This document shows, piece by piece, positions 56,996 to 64,000 of a stretch of DNA of 64,000 nucleotides. The notes under the pieces were generated by a model. It made no database searches and had not been told where the DNA came from. It saw nothing but the letters and a program-made list of their open reading frames with translations. The DNA lies in assembly GCF_001269365.1 (NCBI RefSeq), contig NZ_CXOM01000002.1:380001-444000 (forward strand). Reading direction: 5' to 3'. This DNA comes from Limnohabitans sp. Rim11. GTDB taxonomy: Bacteria > Pseudomonadota > Gammaproteobacteria > Burkholderiales > Burkholderiaceae_C. Positions within the stretch are counted from its first letter, which is position 1, and every line of letters starts with the position of its first letter. Position numbers and translations under genes: made by a program.

Positions 56996-57949
56996 TTAGA
57001 CCACAGCACCCGAGTTGGGGTCGTCTGGATCTTCGTCTTTTTTAGGTGCGGCCTTGATCAGGTCTTCACGCTGAATGCCCAACCACATGGCAATGGCTGC
57101 CGCCACAAACACCGACGAGTAAATACCAAACAAAATACCAATGGTCAGTGCCATGGCAAAGTAGTGCAAGGTTTCGCCACCAAACAACAACATGGAGAGC
57201 ACCATGATTTGGGTCGAGCCGTGCGTGATGATGGTTCGGCTGATGGTGGACGTGATGGCGTTGTCGATAATTTCAACCGTGTTCATCTTGCGATAACGGC
57301 GGAAGTTCTCGCGAATTCGGTCAAAAATAACCACCGATTCGTTCACTGAATAACCCAACACGGCCAATACCGCAGCCAACACTGCCAATGAAAACTCCCA
57401 TTGGAAATAGGCAAAGAATCCCAAGATGATGATGACGTCGTGCAAGTTGGCAATGATGGCTGCCACCGAGAATTTCCACTCAAAGCGAACGGCCAAATAA
57501 AGCATGATGCCGATGACCACAAAGGCCAAAGCCTTCAAGCCATCCGCCGCCAACTCTTCGCCCACTTGCGGACCTACAAATTCTGTGCGACGCAGGGTGG
57601 CTTCAGCATTTTGCGCTTTCAAAGACTCCATCAATTTGTCACTTTGCTGCGCAGAGCTGACGCCCTTTTGAGCTGGCAAACGGATCATCACATCGCGCGC
57701 AGTGCCAAAGTTTTGCACCTGCACATCGTTGTAACCCAAGCCCGACACGACGCCACGGACTTTGGTCAGGTCAGCGGGCTGGCTGTAACTGACTTCCATG
57801 ACGGTGCCGCCCGTAAACTCGACCGACAAATGCAAACCGCGGCTGAATAAAAAGAAGACGGCCAACAAGAAAGTCACGAGCGAGATCACGTTGAAAATCA
57901 ACGCGTGCTTCATGAAGGGAATGTCTTTGCGGATTTTGAAAAATTCCAT
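56996..57949 (-). CDS. secF: Protein translocase subunit SecF
   Basis: A 317-residue inner-membrane RND-like protein of the SecDF complex with six helices. The N-terminal block FFLFSRGLHLSVEFTGGTVMEV is the conserved SecF D-region, and FAYFQWEFSLAVLAAVLAVLG and SVNESVVIFDRIRENFRRYR with the Asp-Arg motif are the transport part. It is last in the yajC-secD-secF operon, 14 bases after secD. Confidence 0.97.
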   Translation of the reverse strand: MEFFKIRKDIPFMKHALIFNVISLVTFLLAVFFLFSRGLHLSVEFTGGTVMEVSYSQPADLTKVRGVVSGLGYNDVQVQNFGTARDVMIRLPAQKGVSSAQQSDKLMESLKAQNAEATLRRTEFVGPQVGEELAADGLKALAFVVIGIMLYLAVRFEWKFSVAAIIANLHDVIIILGFFAYFQWEFSLAVLAAVLAVLGYSVNESVVIFDRIRENFRRYRKMNTVEIIDNAITSTISRTIITHGSTQIMVLSMLLFGGETLHYFAMALTIGILFGIYSSVFVAAAIAMWLGIQREDLIKAAPKKDEDPDDPNSGAVV

Positions 57950-57963
57950 GATGCTGCTCCGCT

Positions 57964-59868
57964 TTATGCTTTGTCTTCAGTAGTGGCAGGTACTGTGGCG
58001 GGTACTGCGGCACCTTCAGGGCGCCACACTGTGCCAATGGACACTGACTTGAGTTTCTTCTGGCGGCCATACCAAAGATTGACCAAGCCACGCGAGAAAA
58101 ACACCGCAGAGAACATGCTGGTCAAAATACCCAAGCAGTGCACCACGGCAAAGCCGCGCACAGGGCCAGAGCCAAATGCCAACAAGGCCACGCCCGCAAT
58201 CAGGGTGGTGATGTTGGAGTCAAAAATAGTGGACCACGCACGGTCGTAACCGGCATGAATGGCGGCTTGCGGCGAGGCACCCAAACGCAACTCTTCGCGC
58301 ACACGCTCGTTGATCAGCACGTTGGAGTCAATCGCCATACCCAAAGCCAATGCCATCGCGGCCATACCAGGCAGAGTGAGGGTGGCTTGCAACATCGATA
58401 GCGCCGCCACCAACAACAACAAGTTGACACCCAGCGCAATACTGGAGAAAAGACCAAACACCATGTAATAAAGACACATGAAGGCAACAATCACCAAGAA
58501 TCCCCAAGTGACGCTGTTGAAACCCTTGGCAATGTTTTCGGCACCTAGGCTGGGGCCAATGGTGCGCTCTTCAATGATTTCCATGGGCGCAGCCAAAGAG
58601 CCTGCACGCAACAACAAGGCCGTGTCGTTGGCTTCTGCTGTGGTCATGCGGCCAGAAATTTGCACGCGACCGCCACCAATCTCAGTTCGAATGACGGGCG
58701 CCGTCACTACTTCGCCCTTGCCTTTTTCAAACAGCAAGATGGCCATGCGCTTGCCGACGTTTTCGCGGGTGACGTCTTTAAAGATGCGTGCGCCCTTGCC
58801 GTCCAAGGACAAGTTAACCACAGGTTCTTGCGTTTGGCCATCAAAGCCAGGCTGCGCGTCAGTGAGGTTGTCGCCGGTCAAAATGACTTGCTTCTTCACG
58901 ATCACTGGCTGGCCATTGCGTTCTAAATAACGCTCGGAGCCAAAGGGCACCATGCCATTGGTTTGCTCAGCAGATCGTGCCTCACTGCTTTCGTCGACCA
59001 AGCGAACTTCCAAGGTGGCCGTGCGACCCAAGATGTCTTTGGCCTTGGCAGTGTCTTGCACGCCAGGCAGTTGCACCACAATGCGGTCTAAGCCTTGTTG
59101 CTGAATCACAGGTTCAGCCACGCCCAATTCGTTGATGCGGTTGTGCAGTGTGGTGATGTTTTGTTTAAGCGCTTGCTCTTGCACACGGCGTGCCGCTTCT
59201 GGCTTGATGCTGGCTGTGATTTTGAACTCAGTGCCATCGGGTGCATCCACAGCTTGAAGATCGGCAAATTGTTCAGCCAATACGCGTTTGGCGGCAGCCA
59301 ATTGGGCTTGATCGCGCACGCGCACTTCGATGTTGGCGCCGTTGCGAGCAATGCCGCTGTGGCGCACATCTTTTTCACGCAAAGTGGTGCGAATATCACC
59401 CGCCAACGAATCTACTTTTTGTGACAAGGCGGCTTTCATGTCGACTTGCAACATGAAGTGAACGCCCCCGCGCAAATCCAAGCCCAAATACATCGGGGCT
59501 GCATGCAATGATGTCAGCCAGGCGGGTGAGCGTGACAACAAATTCAAAGCCACCACATAACCGTTGTCAGAGCCCTCGGGAATCAAGGCTTTCTGAATGG
59601 CGTCCTTGGCTTTGAGTTGCTGCTCTGTCGATTCAAAGCGCGCTTTGATGGAGTTGCCTTCCAGCGCCACAGCTGCCAGCGGCACATTGGCTGCCTTCAG
59701 GGCCTCTTCCACACGGGCCAAAGTGGCTGTGTCCACCTTGGCACTCATCTTGGAAGATGAAACCTGCACCGCCGGTGCTTCCCCAAAAAAGTTAGGCAAG
59801 GTATAGACCACGCCCAACAACAAAGCGATCACGATGATCGCAAATTTCCACACCGGATAACGGTTCAT
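57964..59868 (-). CDS. secD: Protein translocase subunit SecD
   Basis: A 634-residue inner-membrane protein that uses proton flow to help export. The start is MNRYPVWKFAIIVIAL rather than the longer frame. The motif YLGLDLRGGVHFMLQVD and the LPGMAAMALALGMAIDSNVLINERVREE helix with the Asp of the proton path are intact, with six helices and a large periplasmic region. It follows yajC by about 75 bases. Confidence 0.97.
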   Translation of the reverse strand: MNRYPVWKFAIIVIALLLGVVYTLPNFFGEAPAVQVSSSKMSAKVDTATLARVEEALKAANVPLAAVALEGNSIKARFESTEQQLKAKDAIQKALIPEGSDNGYVVALNLLSRSPAWLTSLHAAPMYLGLDLRGGVHFMLQVDMKAALSQKVDSLAGDIRTTLREKDVRHSGIARNGANIEVRVRDQAQLAAAKRVLAEQFADLQAVDAPDGTEFKITASIKPEAARRVQEQALKQNITTLHNRINELGVAEPVIQQQGLDRIVVQLPGVQDTAKAKDILGRTATLEVRLVDESSEARSAEQTNGMVPFGSERYLERNGQPVIVKKQVILTGDNLTDAQPGFDGQTQEPVVNLSLDGKGARIFKDVTRENVGKRMAILLFEKGKGEVVTAPVIRTEIGGGRVQISGRMTTAEANDTALLLRAGSLAAPMEIIEERTIGPSLGAENIAKGFNSVTWGFLVIVAFMCLYYMVFGLFSSIALGVNLLLLVAALSMLQATLTLPGMAAMALALGMAIDSNVLINERVREELRLGASPQAAIHAGYDRAWSTIFDSNITTLIAGVALLAFGSGPVRGFAVVHCLGILTSMFSAVFFSRGLVNLWYGRQKKLKSVSIGTVWRPEGAAVPATVPATTEDKA

Positions 59869-59942
59869 GATGGCAGCCGCTTCAAAGAAGAAAAAAGGAG
59901 CACTGCGCCAGCCCAAGCGAAAAGCTTGGGCCAATTGCGCAA

Positions 59943-60275
59943 TTACTTGATCGTGCCTTTTGGCAAGACTTGAATGACGGCGGAACGCTGCATTTGAACT
60001 TCAACGCCATTGGCAATTTCAATGCTCAAAAAGCCATCGCCCAATTTGCTGACTTTGCCCAAGAAGCCACCAGCGGTAATGATTTCATCACCTTTGGCCA
60101 GGGCATCGATCATGGCTTTGTGTTCTTTTTGCTTTTTCATTTGGGGGCGAATCATGACGAAATACAGCACCACAAACATCAACAGCAAGGGCAGCATGCT
60201 CATCAAAGAAGATTGCATGTCGCCACCGGCGGCAGCGGCTGGGGCGGTTTGGGCAAAAGCGGATGAAATGAACAT
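59943..60275 (-). CDS. yajC: Preprotein translocase subunit YajC
   Basis: A 110-residue protein with one membrane helix (MLPLLLMFVVLYFVMIRPQMKK) and a small cytoplasmic domain with GDEIITAGGFLGKV. It is part of the Sec holo-translocon with SecDF. The start is the ATG, with a TTG one codon upstream. The Ala-rich stretch before the helix is typical. It is divergent from the nitrile hydratase operon. Confidence 0.95.
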   Translation of the reverse strand: MFISSAFAQTAPAAAAGGDMQSSLMSMLPLLLMFVVLYFVMIRPQMKKQKEHKAMIDALAKGDEIITAGGFLGKVSKLGDGFLSIEIANGVEVQMQRSAVIQVLPKGTIK

Positions 60276-60405
60276 CAAAGAACTCCGAGAATAAATTTAG
60301 GTAATAACCTCAGAGCCGGCCAGAAACCGGCTGTCAAGGCCAACCACTGATTGTATGCGGGGCTATGATGGCATCCAAAGACCTTGTCTAACTCGGGAGA
60401 CGACC

Positions 60406-61017
60406 TTGGCCAGCCATTCTCATGACCACGATCACGACCATGATCACTCTAATTTGAGTGAAATGGACGTCAGGGTGCGGGCCCTGGAAACCCTGCTGAC
60501 CCAAAAAGGCTACATCGACCCTGCGGCCATAGACCGCATCATCGAAACCTACGAAACCGAAGTAGGCCCTCACAACGGCGCCCAAGTTGTGGCCAAGGCT
60601 TGGGCCGAGCCTGAATTCAAGGCTTGGCTTTTACAAGATGCCACTGCGGCCATTGCTTCTTTGGGTTTTACGGGTCGCCAAGGGGAACACATGGTGGCCG
60701 TAGAAAACACCGCCGAGCAGCACAACATGGTGGTTTGCACCCTATGCAGTTGCTACCCATGGCCCGTTTTAGGCCTACCGCCAGTTTGGTACAAAAGTGC
60801 CGCCTACCGCTCAAGGGCCGTGCTAGAGCCTCGCAAAGTCTTGGCCGACTTTGGCGTGACCTTGCCAGACAACACTCGGATTCGCGTTTGGGATTCCACC
60901 GCCGAATTGCGCTACTTGGTTTTGCCCAAGCGCCCAGCAGGCACCGAGCACATGTCACAAGCTGAACTGGCCAGCTTGGTCACCCGAGACGCCATGATAG
61001 GGACGGCCCTGGTATGA
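60406..61017 (+). CDS. nthA: Nitrile hydratase alpha subunit, cobalt type
   Basis: A 203-residue catalytic subunit turning nitriles into amides. The metal site VCTLCSCY has Cys111, Cys114, Ser115 and Cys116, and Thr/Tyr at the flanks (cobalt type). A TTG start with GGGAG 6 bases ahead gives [14 protein letters not shown]; the only upstream ATG, at 60355, has no ribosome site. The His-rich N-terminus is usual for the family. It overlaps nthB by four bases. A hairpin (60314-60332) lies upstream. No amidase follows. Confidence 0.93.
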   Translation: MASHSHDHDHDHDHSNLSEMDVRVRALETLLTQKGYIDPAAIDRIIETYETEVGPHNGAQVVAKAWAEPEFKAWLLQDATAAIASLGFTGRQGEHMVAVENTAEQHNMVVCTLCSCYPWPVLGLPPVWYKSAAYRSRAVLEPRKVLADFGVTLPDNTRIRVWDSTAELRYLVLPKRPAGTEHMSQAELASLVTRDAMIGTALV

Positions 61018-61688
61018 ACGGCGTCCACGACATGGGCGGCCAGCAAGGATTTGGCCGTGTTCTATTAGAAGACAACGAGCCCTTGTTTCATGCCGCCTGG
61101 GAAAGTCGGGCCATGGCCGTCACCGTCGCCGTGGGCGCCAGTGGCCTATGGCACATTGACCTCAGCCGCGCAGCGCGAGAGTCATTGCCACCAGCCGTCT
61201 ATTTGTCGAGCAGCTATTACGAAATTTGGATCCGCGCGCTTGAAAAACTCATGCTAGAACGCGGCATGGTGACGCCGACAGAACTGGCCAACGGGCAACA
61301 GATCGCCCCGCCGATCAAAGTGAACAGCGTTCTAACCCGCGCTAATGTGGATGCAGCCTTGAAAGCCGGCAGCCCCACCGAGCGCCCCATCGATCAACCC
61401 GCCTTGTTCCAAGTGGGCCAACAAGTTCGCGCACGCAACATGCATCCTCAAGGCCACACGCGTTTGCCCCGCTATGTGCGTGGTCATGTAGGCACCGTTG
61501 TGAGTGTGCACGGCGGCCATGTGTTTCCAGATGGGCACACCTTGCGTGCCACACCGCCCTTCCATGTGCCTGTGCAATGGCTTTACACCGTGGTCTTTGA
61601 CGCTACCACCCTGTGGGGTGAACAGAGCGATCCCACTGTCGAAGTGACCGTAGATGCTTGGGAATCTTATTTGGAAGCGATGGCCTAA
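61014..61688 (+). CDS. nthB: Nitrile hydratase beta subunit
   Basis: A 224-residue structural subunit of nitrile hydratase. It starts [14 protein letters not shown], as expected for the family, and ends with [20 protein letters not shown]. The middle [21 protein letters not shown] and [11 protein letters not shown] are strong family matches. It forms the alpha-beta dimer that holds the cobalt site. It overlaps nthA, and the activator gene starts 20 bases after it. Confidence 0.93.
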   Translation: MNGVHDMGGQQGFGRVLLEDNEPLFHAAWESRAMAVTVAVGASGLWHIDLSRAARESLPPAVYLSSSYYEIWIRALEKLMLERGMVTPTELANGQQIAPPIKVNSVLTRANVDAALKAGSPTERPIDQPALFQVGQQVRARNMHPQGHTRLPRYVRGHVGTVVSVHGGHVFPDGHTLRATPPFHVPVQWLYTVVFDATTLWGEQSDPTVEVTVDAWESYLEAMA

Positions 61689-61707
61689 AGCCTTCGATCT
61701 CCTCACT

Positions 61708-62091
61708 ATGCAAAACACCCACCTCACGCTTGAAGAGATTGCCCAACACTGCGGCGGTCAAATGCCATTGCCCGTGCAAGACGTCAATGGCGCTGTGTTT
61801 TCAGAACCTTGGCAAGCCCATGCGTTTGCCATGACTTTGCAGCTTCATGAAAAAGGCTTGTTCACTTGGCCTGAATGGGCTGCCGCACTGACTGCAGAAA
61901 TACGAAGTGCCCAAGTGGCCGGCGATACCGACACAGGCGCGACGTATTACGCCCACTGGCTCAACGCACTAGAGTCCATGGTGCTGGCCAAGCAATTGGG
62001 CACGGCCGATCAAATTCATGAACTGGAACATGCTTGGGAAGATGCGGCAGCGCGCACACCGCACGGACAACCCATTGTTTTAGAACTGTGA
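61708..62091 (+). CDS. Nitrile hydratase activator/metallochaperone (P14K-like)
   Basis: A 127-residue protein resembling the N-terminal part of the beta subunit, with EPWQAHAFAMTLQLHEKGLFTWPEW, TGATYYAHWLNALESMV and a WEDAAARTPHGQPI ending. Such activators deliver cobalt to the alpha subunit by subunit swapping. The ATG chosen gives MQNTHLTLEEIAQHCG. It ends in TGA that overlaps the GTG start of the next transporter gene. Confidence 0.88.
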   Translation: MQNTHLTLEEIAQHCGGQMPLPVQDVNGAVFSEPWQAHAFAMTLQLHEKGLFTWPEWAAALTAEIRSAQVAGDTDTGATYYAHWLNALESMVLAKQLGTADQIHELEHAWEDAAARTPHGQPIVLEL

Positions 62092-62960
62092 AATTCCCCT
62101 TTCTTCCCGTTGCGGCACTCATCGGCAGTTTGATCACACTCAGTGTGGGTACATCGCTGGCCAAAAGCTTGTTTCCTTTTGTGGGTGCAGAAGGCACCAC
62201 CACCTACCGCTTGATTTTTTCGACGCTGTTGCTCATGGCCTTTTGGCGACCTTGGCGCCGCACTTGGTCCTGGAACGAGGCGCCACTTTTGGTGATGTTT
62301 GGTGCCACCTTAGGCATCATGAATTTGCTGTTTTATAGCGCTATCAAAACCGTCCCCTTTGGCTTGGCCATTGCCATTGAATTCACAGGCCCCTTGGCCG
62401 TGGCCTTGTGGTCGTCCAAAAAACCACTTGATTTTGTTTGGATCGTGTTGGCCGTTCTTGGCATGGGCTTGATCTTGCCTTTGTCTCAGCAAATGGGCGC
62501 AGACAGTCCAGCGGCACTTGATCCGGTTGGCATTGGCTTCGCATTAGGCGCTGGTTTTTGCTGGGCTATGTACATCGTGATTGGCCAACGCGTGGCCGAT
62601 CGCATTGGCGCGTTTGCCACACCCATGGGCATGCTGGTGGCCGCTATGGTGGTCACACCTTTTGGTATTAGCGTGGCGGGTGCTTCTTTGCTGAATGTGG
62701 AGTGGATGTTGATCGGCTTGGGCATCGCCTTGCTTTCAAGCGCCATTCCCTACAGTTTGGAAATGTATTCGCTCAAACACTTGCCCAAACAAACCTTCAG
62801 CATCTTGCTGAGTTTGGAACCAGCGGTGGGCGCCTTGGCTGGATGGCTGGTGTTGGCTGAACAACTAAGCACACAGCAGCTATGTGCCATTGGGTTGATC
62901 ATGGCGGCTTCCATGGGAAGCGCCATGACCGCGGGACAACGCAAGCCTACAGAAACTTAA
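62088..62960 (+). CDS. EamA-family (RhtA-like) transporter in the nitrile hydratase operon
   Basis: A 290-residue membrane protein of ten helices. It starts at a GTG that overlaps the stop codon of the activator (GTGA), giving a protein beginning MKFPFLPVAALIGSLITLSV. The two EamA repeats include FYSAIKTVPFGLAIAIEFTGPLAVA and LGAGFCWAMYIVIGQRVAD; the former is typical of RhtA-like amino-acid/threonine exporters. It may export an amide or nitrile product, but cobalt uptake (NhlF type) is excluded by its family. Translational coupling ties it to the operon. Confidence 0.87.
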   Translation: MKFPFLPVAALIGSLITLSVGTSLAKSLFPFVGAEGTTTYRLIFSTLLLMAFWRPWRRTWSWNEAPLLVMFGATLGIMNLLFYSAIKTVPFGLAIAIEFTGPLAVALWSSKKPLDFVWIVLAVLGMGLILPLSQQMGADSPAALDPVGIGFALGAGFCWAMYIVIGQRVADRIGAFATPMGMLVAAMVVTPFGISVAGASLLNVEWMLIGLGIALLSSAIPYSLEMYSLKHLPKQTFSILLSLEPAVGALAGWLVLAEQLSTQQLCAIGLIMAASMGSAMTAGQRKPTET

Positions 62961-62987
62961 CGCACAAGATTTTCGCCCAGTTGAAAC

Positions 62988-63491
62988 TTATTCCATCAAG
63001 GCAACCACTGCATTCATTGGCAACCACAAGCTCAAGGGATGAGAGGAGAATTTTTTGAAGCCATGCTTTTCATAAAACAGAACAGCTTCTTGATGCTTGG
63101 CATCCACCACCATGGCGTAGGCTGCTACGTCGGCCTGAAAAACGCGCGTCAAAGCATCTGCCAACAAAGCAGAACCTAAACCGATTTGTTGAGCGGACTG
63201 TGTCACAGCCAATCTGCCCATTCTTGCGACTGGCACCGTGGGGTAGCGTGGCAATTTTTTGGCAAGCACTTGGGGCAAGTCTGCCAGCAGCACGCTTGAA
63301 GCGGCCAAGGTGTAATAACCCGCTACTTGACCCCAACTGTTGACCGCTACAAAACAATGCGCAACATGCCGCCTAATGTCTTGCGTCACTTGTGTTTTGA
63401 AGTACCGGTCTAAGTCGACGTCACCACAATCAAACTCATTGCGCGGGTGATCCGCCCTTAGCACTTCGACCTTGAAAGGTCCTGTGTTCAA
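62988..63491 (-). CDS. GNAT acetyltransferase toxin, TacT-like
   Basis: A 167-residue acetyltransferase of the TacT/AtaT toxin family, which blocks translation by acetylating aminoacyl-tRNA. The beginning GPFKVEVLRADHPRNEFDCG and the core GRLAVTQSAQQIGLGSALLADAL (acetyl-CoA loop Q-x-x-G-x-G) are family hallmarks; the catalytic-Tyr block is FYEKHGFKKF. The start is TTG overlapping the antitoxin stop (TTGA), so it is translationally coupled. Confidence 0.88.
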   Translation of the reverse strand: MNTGPFKVEVLRADHPRNEFDCGDVDLDRYFKTQVTQDIRRHVAHCFVAVNSWGQVAGYYTLAASSVLLADLPQVLAKKLPRYPTVPVARMGRLAVTQSAQQIGLGSALLADALTRVFQADVAAYAMVVDAKHQEAVLFYEKHGFKKFSSHPLSLWLPMNAVVALME

Positions 63492-63781
63492 GTGAGGTCC
63501 AACAGCTTGCGCCTGTTTTCAAACGCGCGTTTTAAAGCCGCCTTGGGTTTGGCAGGCGCCAACAATGATTTTGCAAATTGGACTTGATCGGCTTGGGCCA
63601 GTTGGATGTAATGCGCCTTGGCCAACGCATCACTGGCAGCCTGTTGCACCGCCGCCACCACAAAGTCTGTGACAGAGCGCCCTTCTAATTCGGCCGCTTG
63701 ACGAAGCAAGCCATGCAAATCATGGCTGATCCTTGCCTCAAGACGAGCTGCAGGCTGTGCTTTGTTCATTTTTTTGTCCAT
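63488..63781 (-). CDS. DUF1778 antitoxin, TacA-like
   Basis: A 97-residue antitoxin. The ribbon-helix-helix DNA-binding part is ARLEARISHDLHGLLRQAAELEGRSVTDFV, and the toxin-binding C-terminus KAALKRAFENRRKLLDLT follows. An ATG four codons later is an alternative start. It has no ribosome site, but TACACT lies six bases before the ATG (63788-63793). The inverted repeat next to it may be the autoregulatory operator. Confidence 0.85.
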   Translation of the reverse strand: MDKKMNKAQPAARLEARISHDLHGLLRQAAELEGRSVTDFVVAAVQQAASDALAKAHYIQLAQADQVQFAKSLLAPAKPKAALKRAFENRRKLLDLT

Positions 63782-63787
63782 TGACCG

Positions 63788-63806
63788 AGTGTACGGCAGA
63801 TTGCCG
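63788..63806 (-). promoter_or_regulatory. Candidate operator/-10 of the toxin-antitoxin operon
   Basis: CGGCA-GAT-TGCCG (63794-63806) is an inverted repeat abutting TACACT (63788-63793), the -10-like hexamer of the antitoxin gene. RHH antitoxins bind short repeats close to their promoters, so autorepression here is plausible. Confidence 0.45.
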
Positions 63807-63927
63807 GAAATGATCCTGAAGTGCGCCACCGAGAGATTCTTATCTCGAAGATCAACACCCCTCACTCATGATAGACATCAGCAGGAAGGCGACAGTGTCA
63901 TTGGCTTGCACCAAGACACTGTGAACA

Positions 63928-64000
63928 TCAAATATCGATGTTGCCCGCGCGCAGCGCGTTGCTTTCGATGAAGTTGCGACGTGGCTCCACCTCGTCACCC
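63928..64000 (-). CDS. gyrB: DNA gyrase subunit B, C-terminal fragment (cut by window edge)
   Basis: The last 73 bases read, on the minus strand, as a frame ending EPRRNFIESNALRAGNIDI before a TGA. This matches the conserved C-terminus of GyrB (EPRRxFIExNALxxxNID). The rest of the gene lies outside. In this group gyrB follows dnaA and dnaN, so the replication origin region is probably just to the right. The toxin-antitoxin pair lies directly downstream on the same strand. Confidence 0.88.
   Translation of the reverse strand, partial: GDEVEPRRNFIESNALRAGNIDI

Noticed and set aside
1-64000. CRISPR arrays, insertion sequences, prophage or rRNA/tRNA genes
   Set aside because: No regularly spaced repeats, transposase or integrase frames, or conserved RNA sequences were seen; almost all space is filled by coding genes with short gaps.

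Overview
The window is a stretch of ordinary chromosome from a betaproteobacterium, most likely Burkholderiales, family Comamonadaceae (a freshwater Limnohabitans/Rhodoferax-like organism is my guess). The evidence is the gene order (fur / bamE-dapB-exbB-exbD-leuS-lptE-holA-proA-gshA; hpf-ptsN-hprK; yajC-secD-secF; def-fmt; pgk, pyk, fba and purC-purE-purK close together), the proteobacterial-type GshA, the type-2 PyrF and the HPr kinase. The last bases on the right encode the C-terminus of GyrB, so dnaN, dnaA and oriC may lie just beyond that edge. I see no prophage, insertion sequence, CRISPR array, rRNA or tRNA gene.

Layout. 1-9.7 kb: a long minus-strand run from bamE to gshA (envelope assembly, lysine, leucyl-tRNA, DNA polymerase delta, proline, glutathione), divergent from fur. 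10.3-12.2 kb: hpf-ptsN-hprK, the nitrogen-PTS/hibernation group, without rpoN in front. 12.3-19.9 kb: an MFS transporter, corA behind a 190-base leader that can fold into a three-way junction, mtnN-fadD, a NUDIX hydrolase, a lytic transglycosylase and mnmA. 19.9-27.4 kb: tcuAB (tricarballylate oxidation) and an RND efflux operon ending in a DUF2892 protein, controlled by a promoter with a perfect 18-bp palindrome in its spacer. 27.4-33.8 kb: ssb, an MFS gene, a HiPIP, uvrA, pyrF. 33.9-41.4 kb: a DMT exporter, the operon eamA-tsaB-rimI-udg, dacB, and a GDSL lipoprotein paired with an OmpW-like barrel. 41.4-56 kb: tsaC, purK, purE, a thioredoxin-TPR protein, a DUF962 protein, purC, fba, a PAP2 phosphatase, pyk, a desaturase, pgk, azlD, azlC, fmt, def. 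55.7-64 kb: dprA, the Sec accessory operon, a cobalt-type nitrile hydratase operon with its activator and a transporter, a TacAT-like toxin-antitoxin pair, and the end of gyrB.

Shared themes. Many genes serve translation quality (leuS, mnmA, tsaB, tsaC, rimI, fmt, def, hpf). Three EamA-type and two MFS exporters are scattered among housekeeping genes. Several genes have no Shine-Dalgarno sequence and instead carry a -10-like hexamer 6-10 bases before the start codon, which suggests leaderless or nearly leaderless transcripts. The least explained parts are the corA leader, the palindrome-controlled RND/DUF2892 operon, an orphan plus-strand terminator near 22.7 kb, and the GDSL/OmpW gene pair. 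All functions are read from motifs and remembered family knowledge; nothing was searched.
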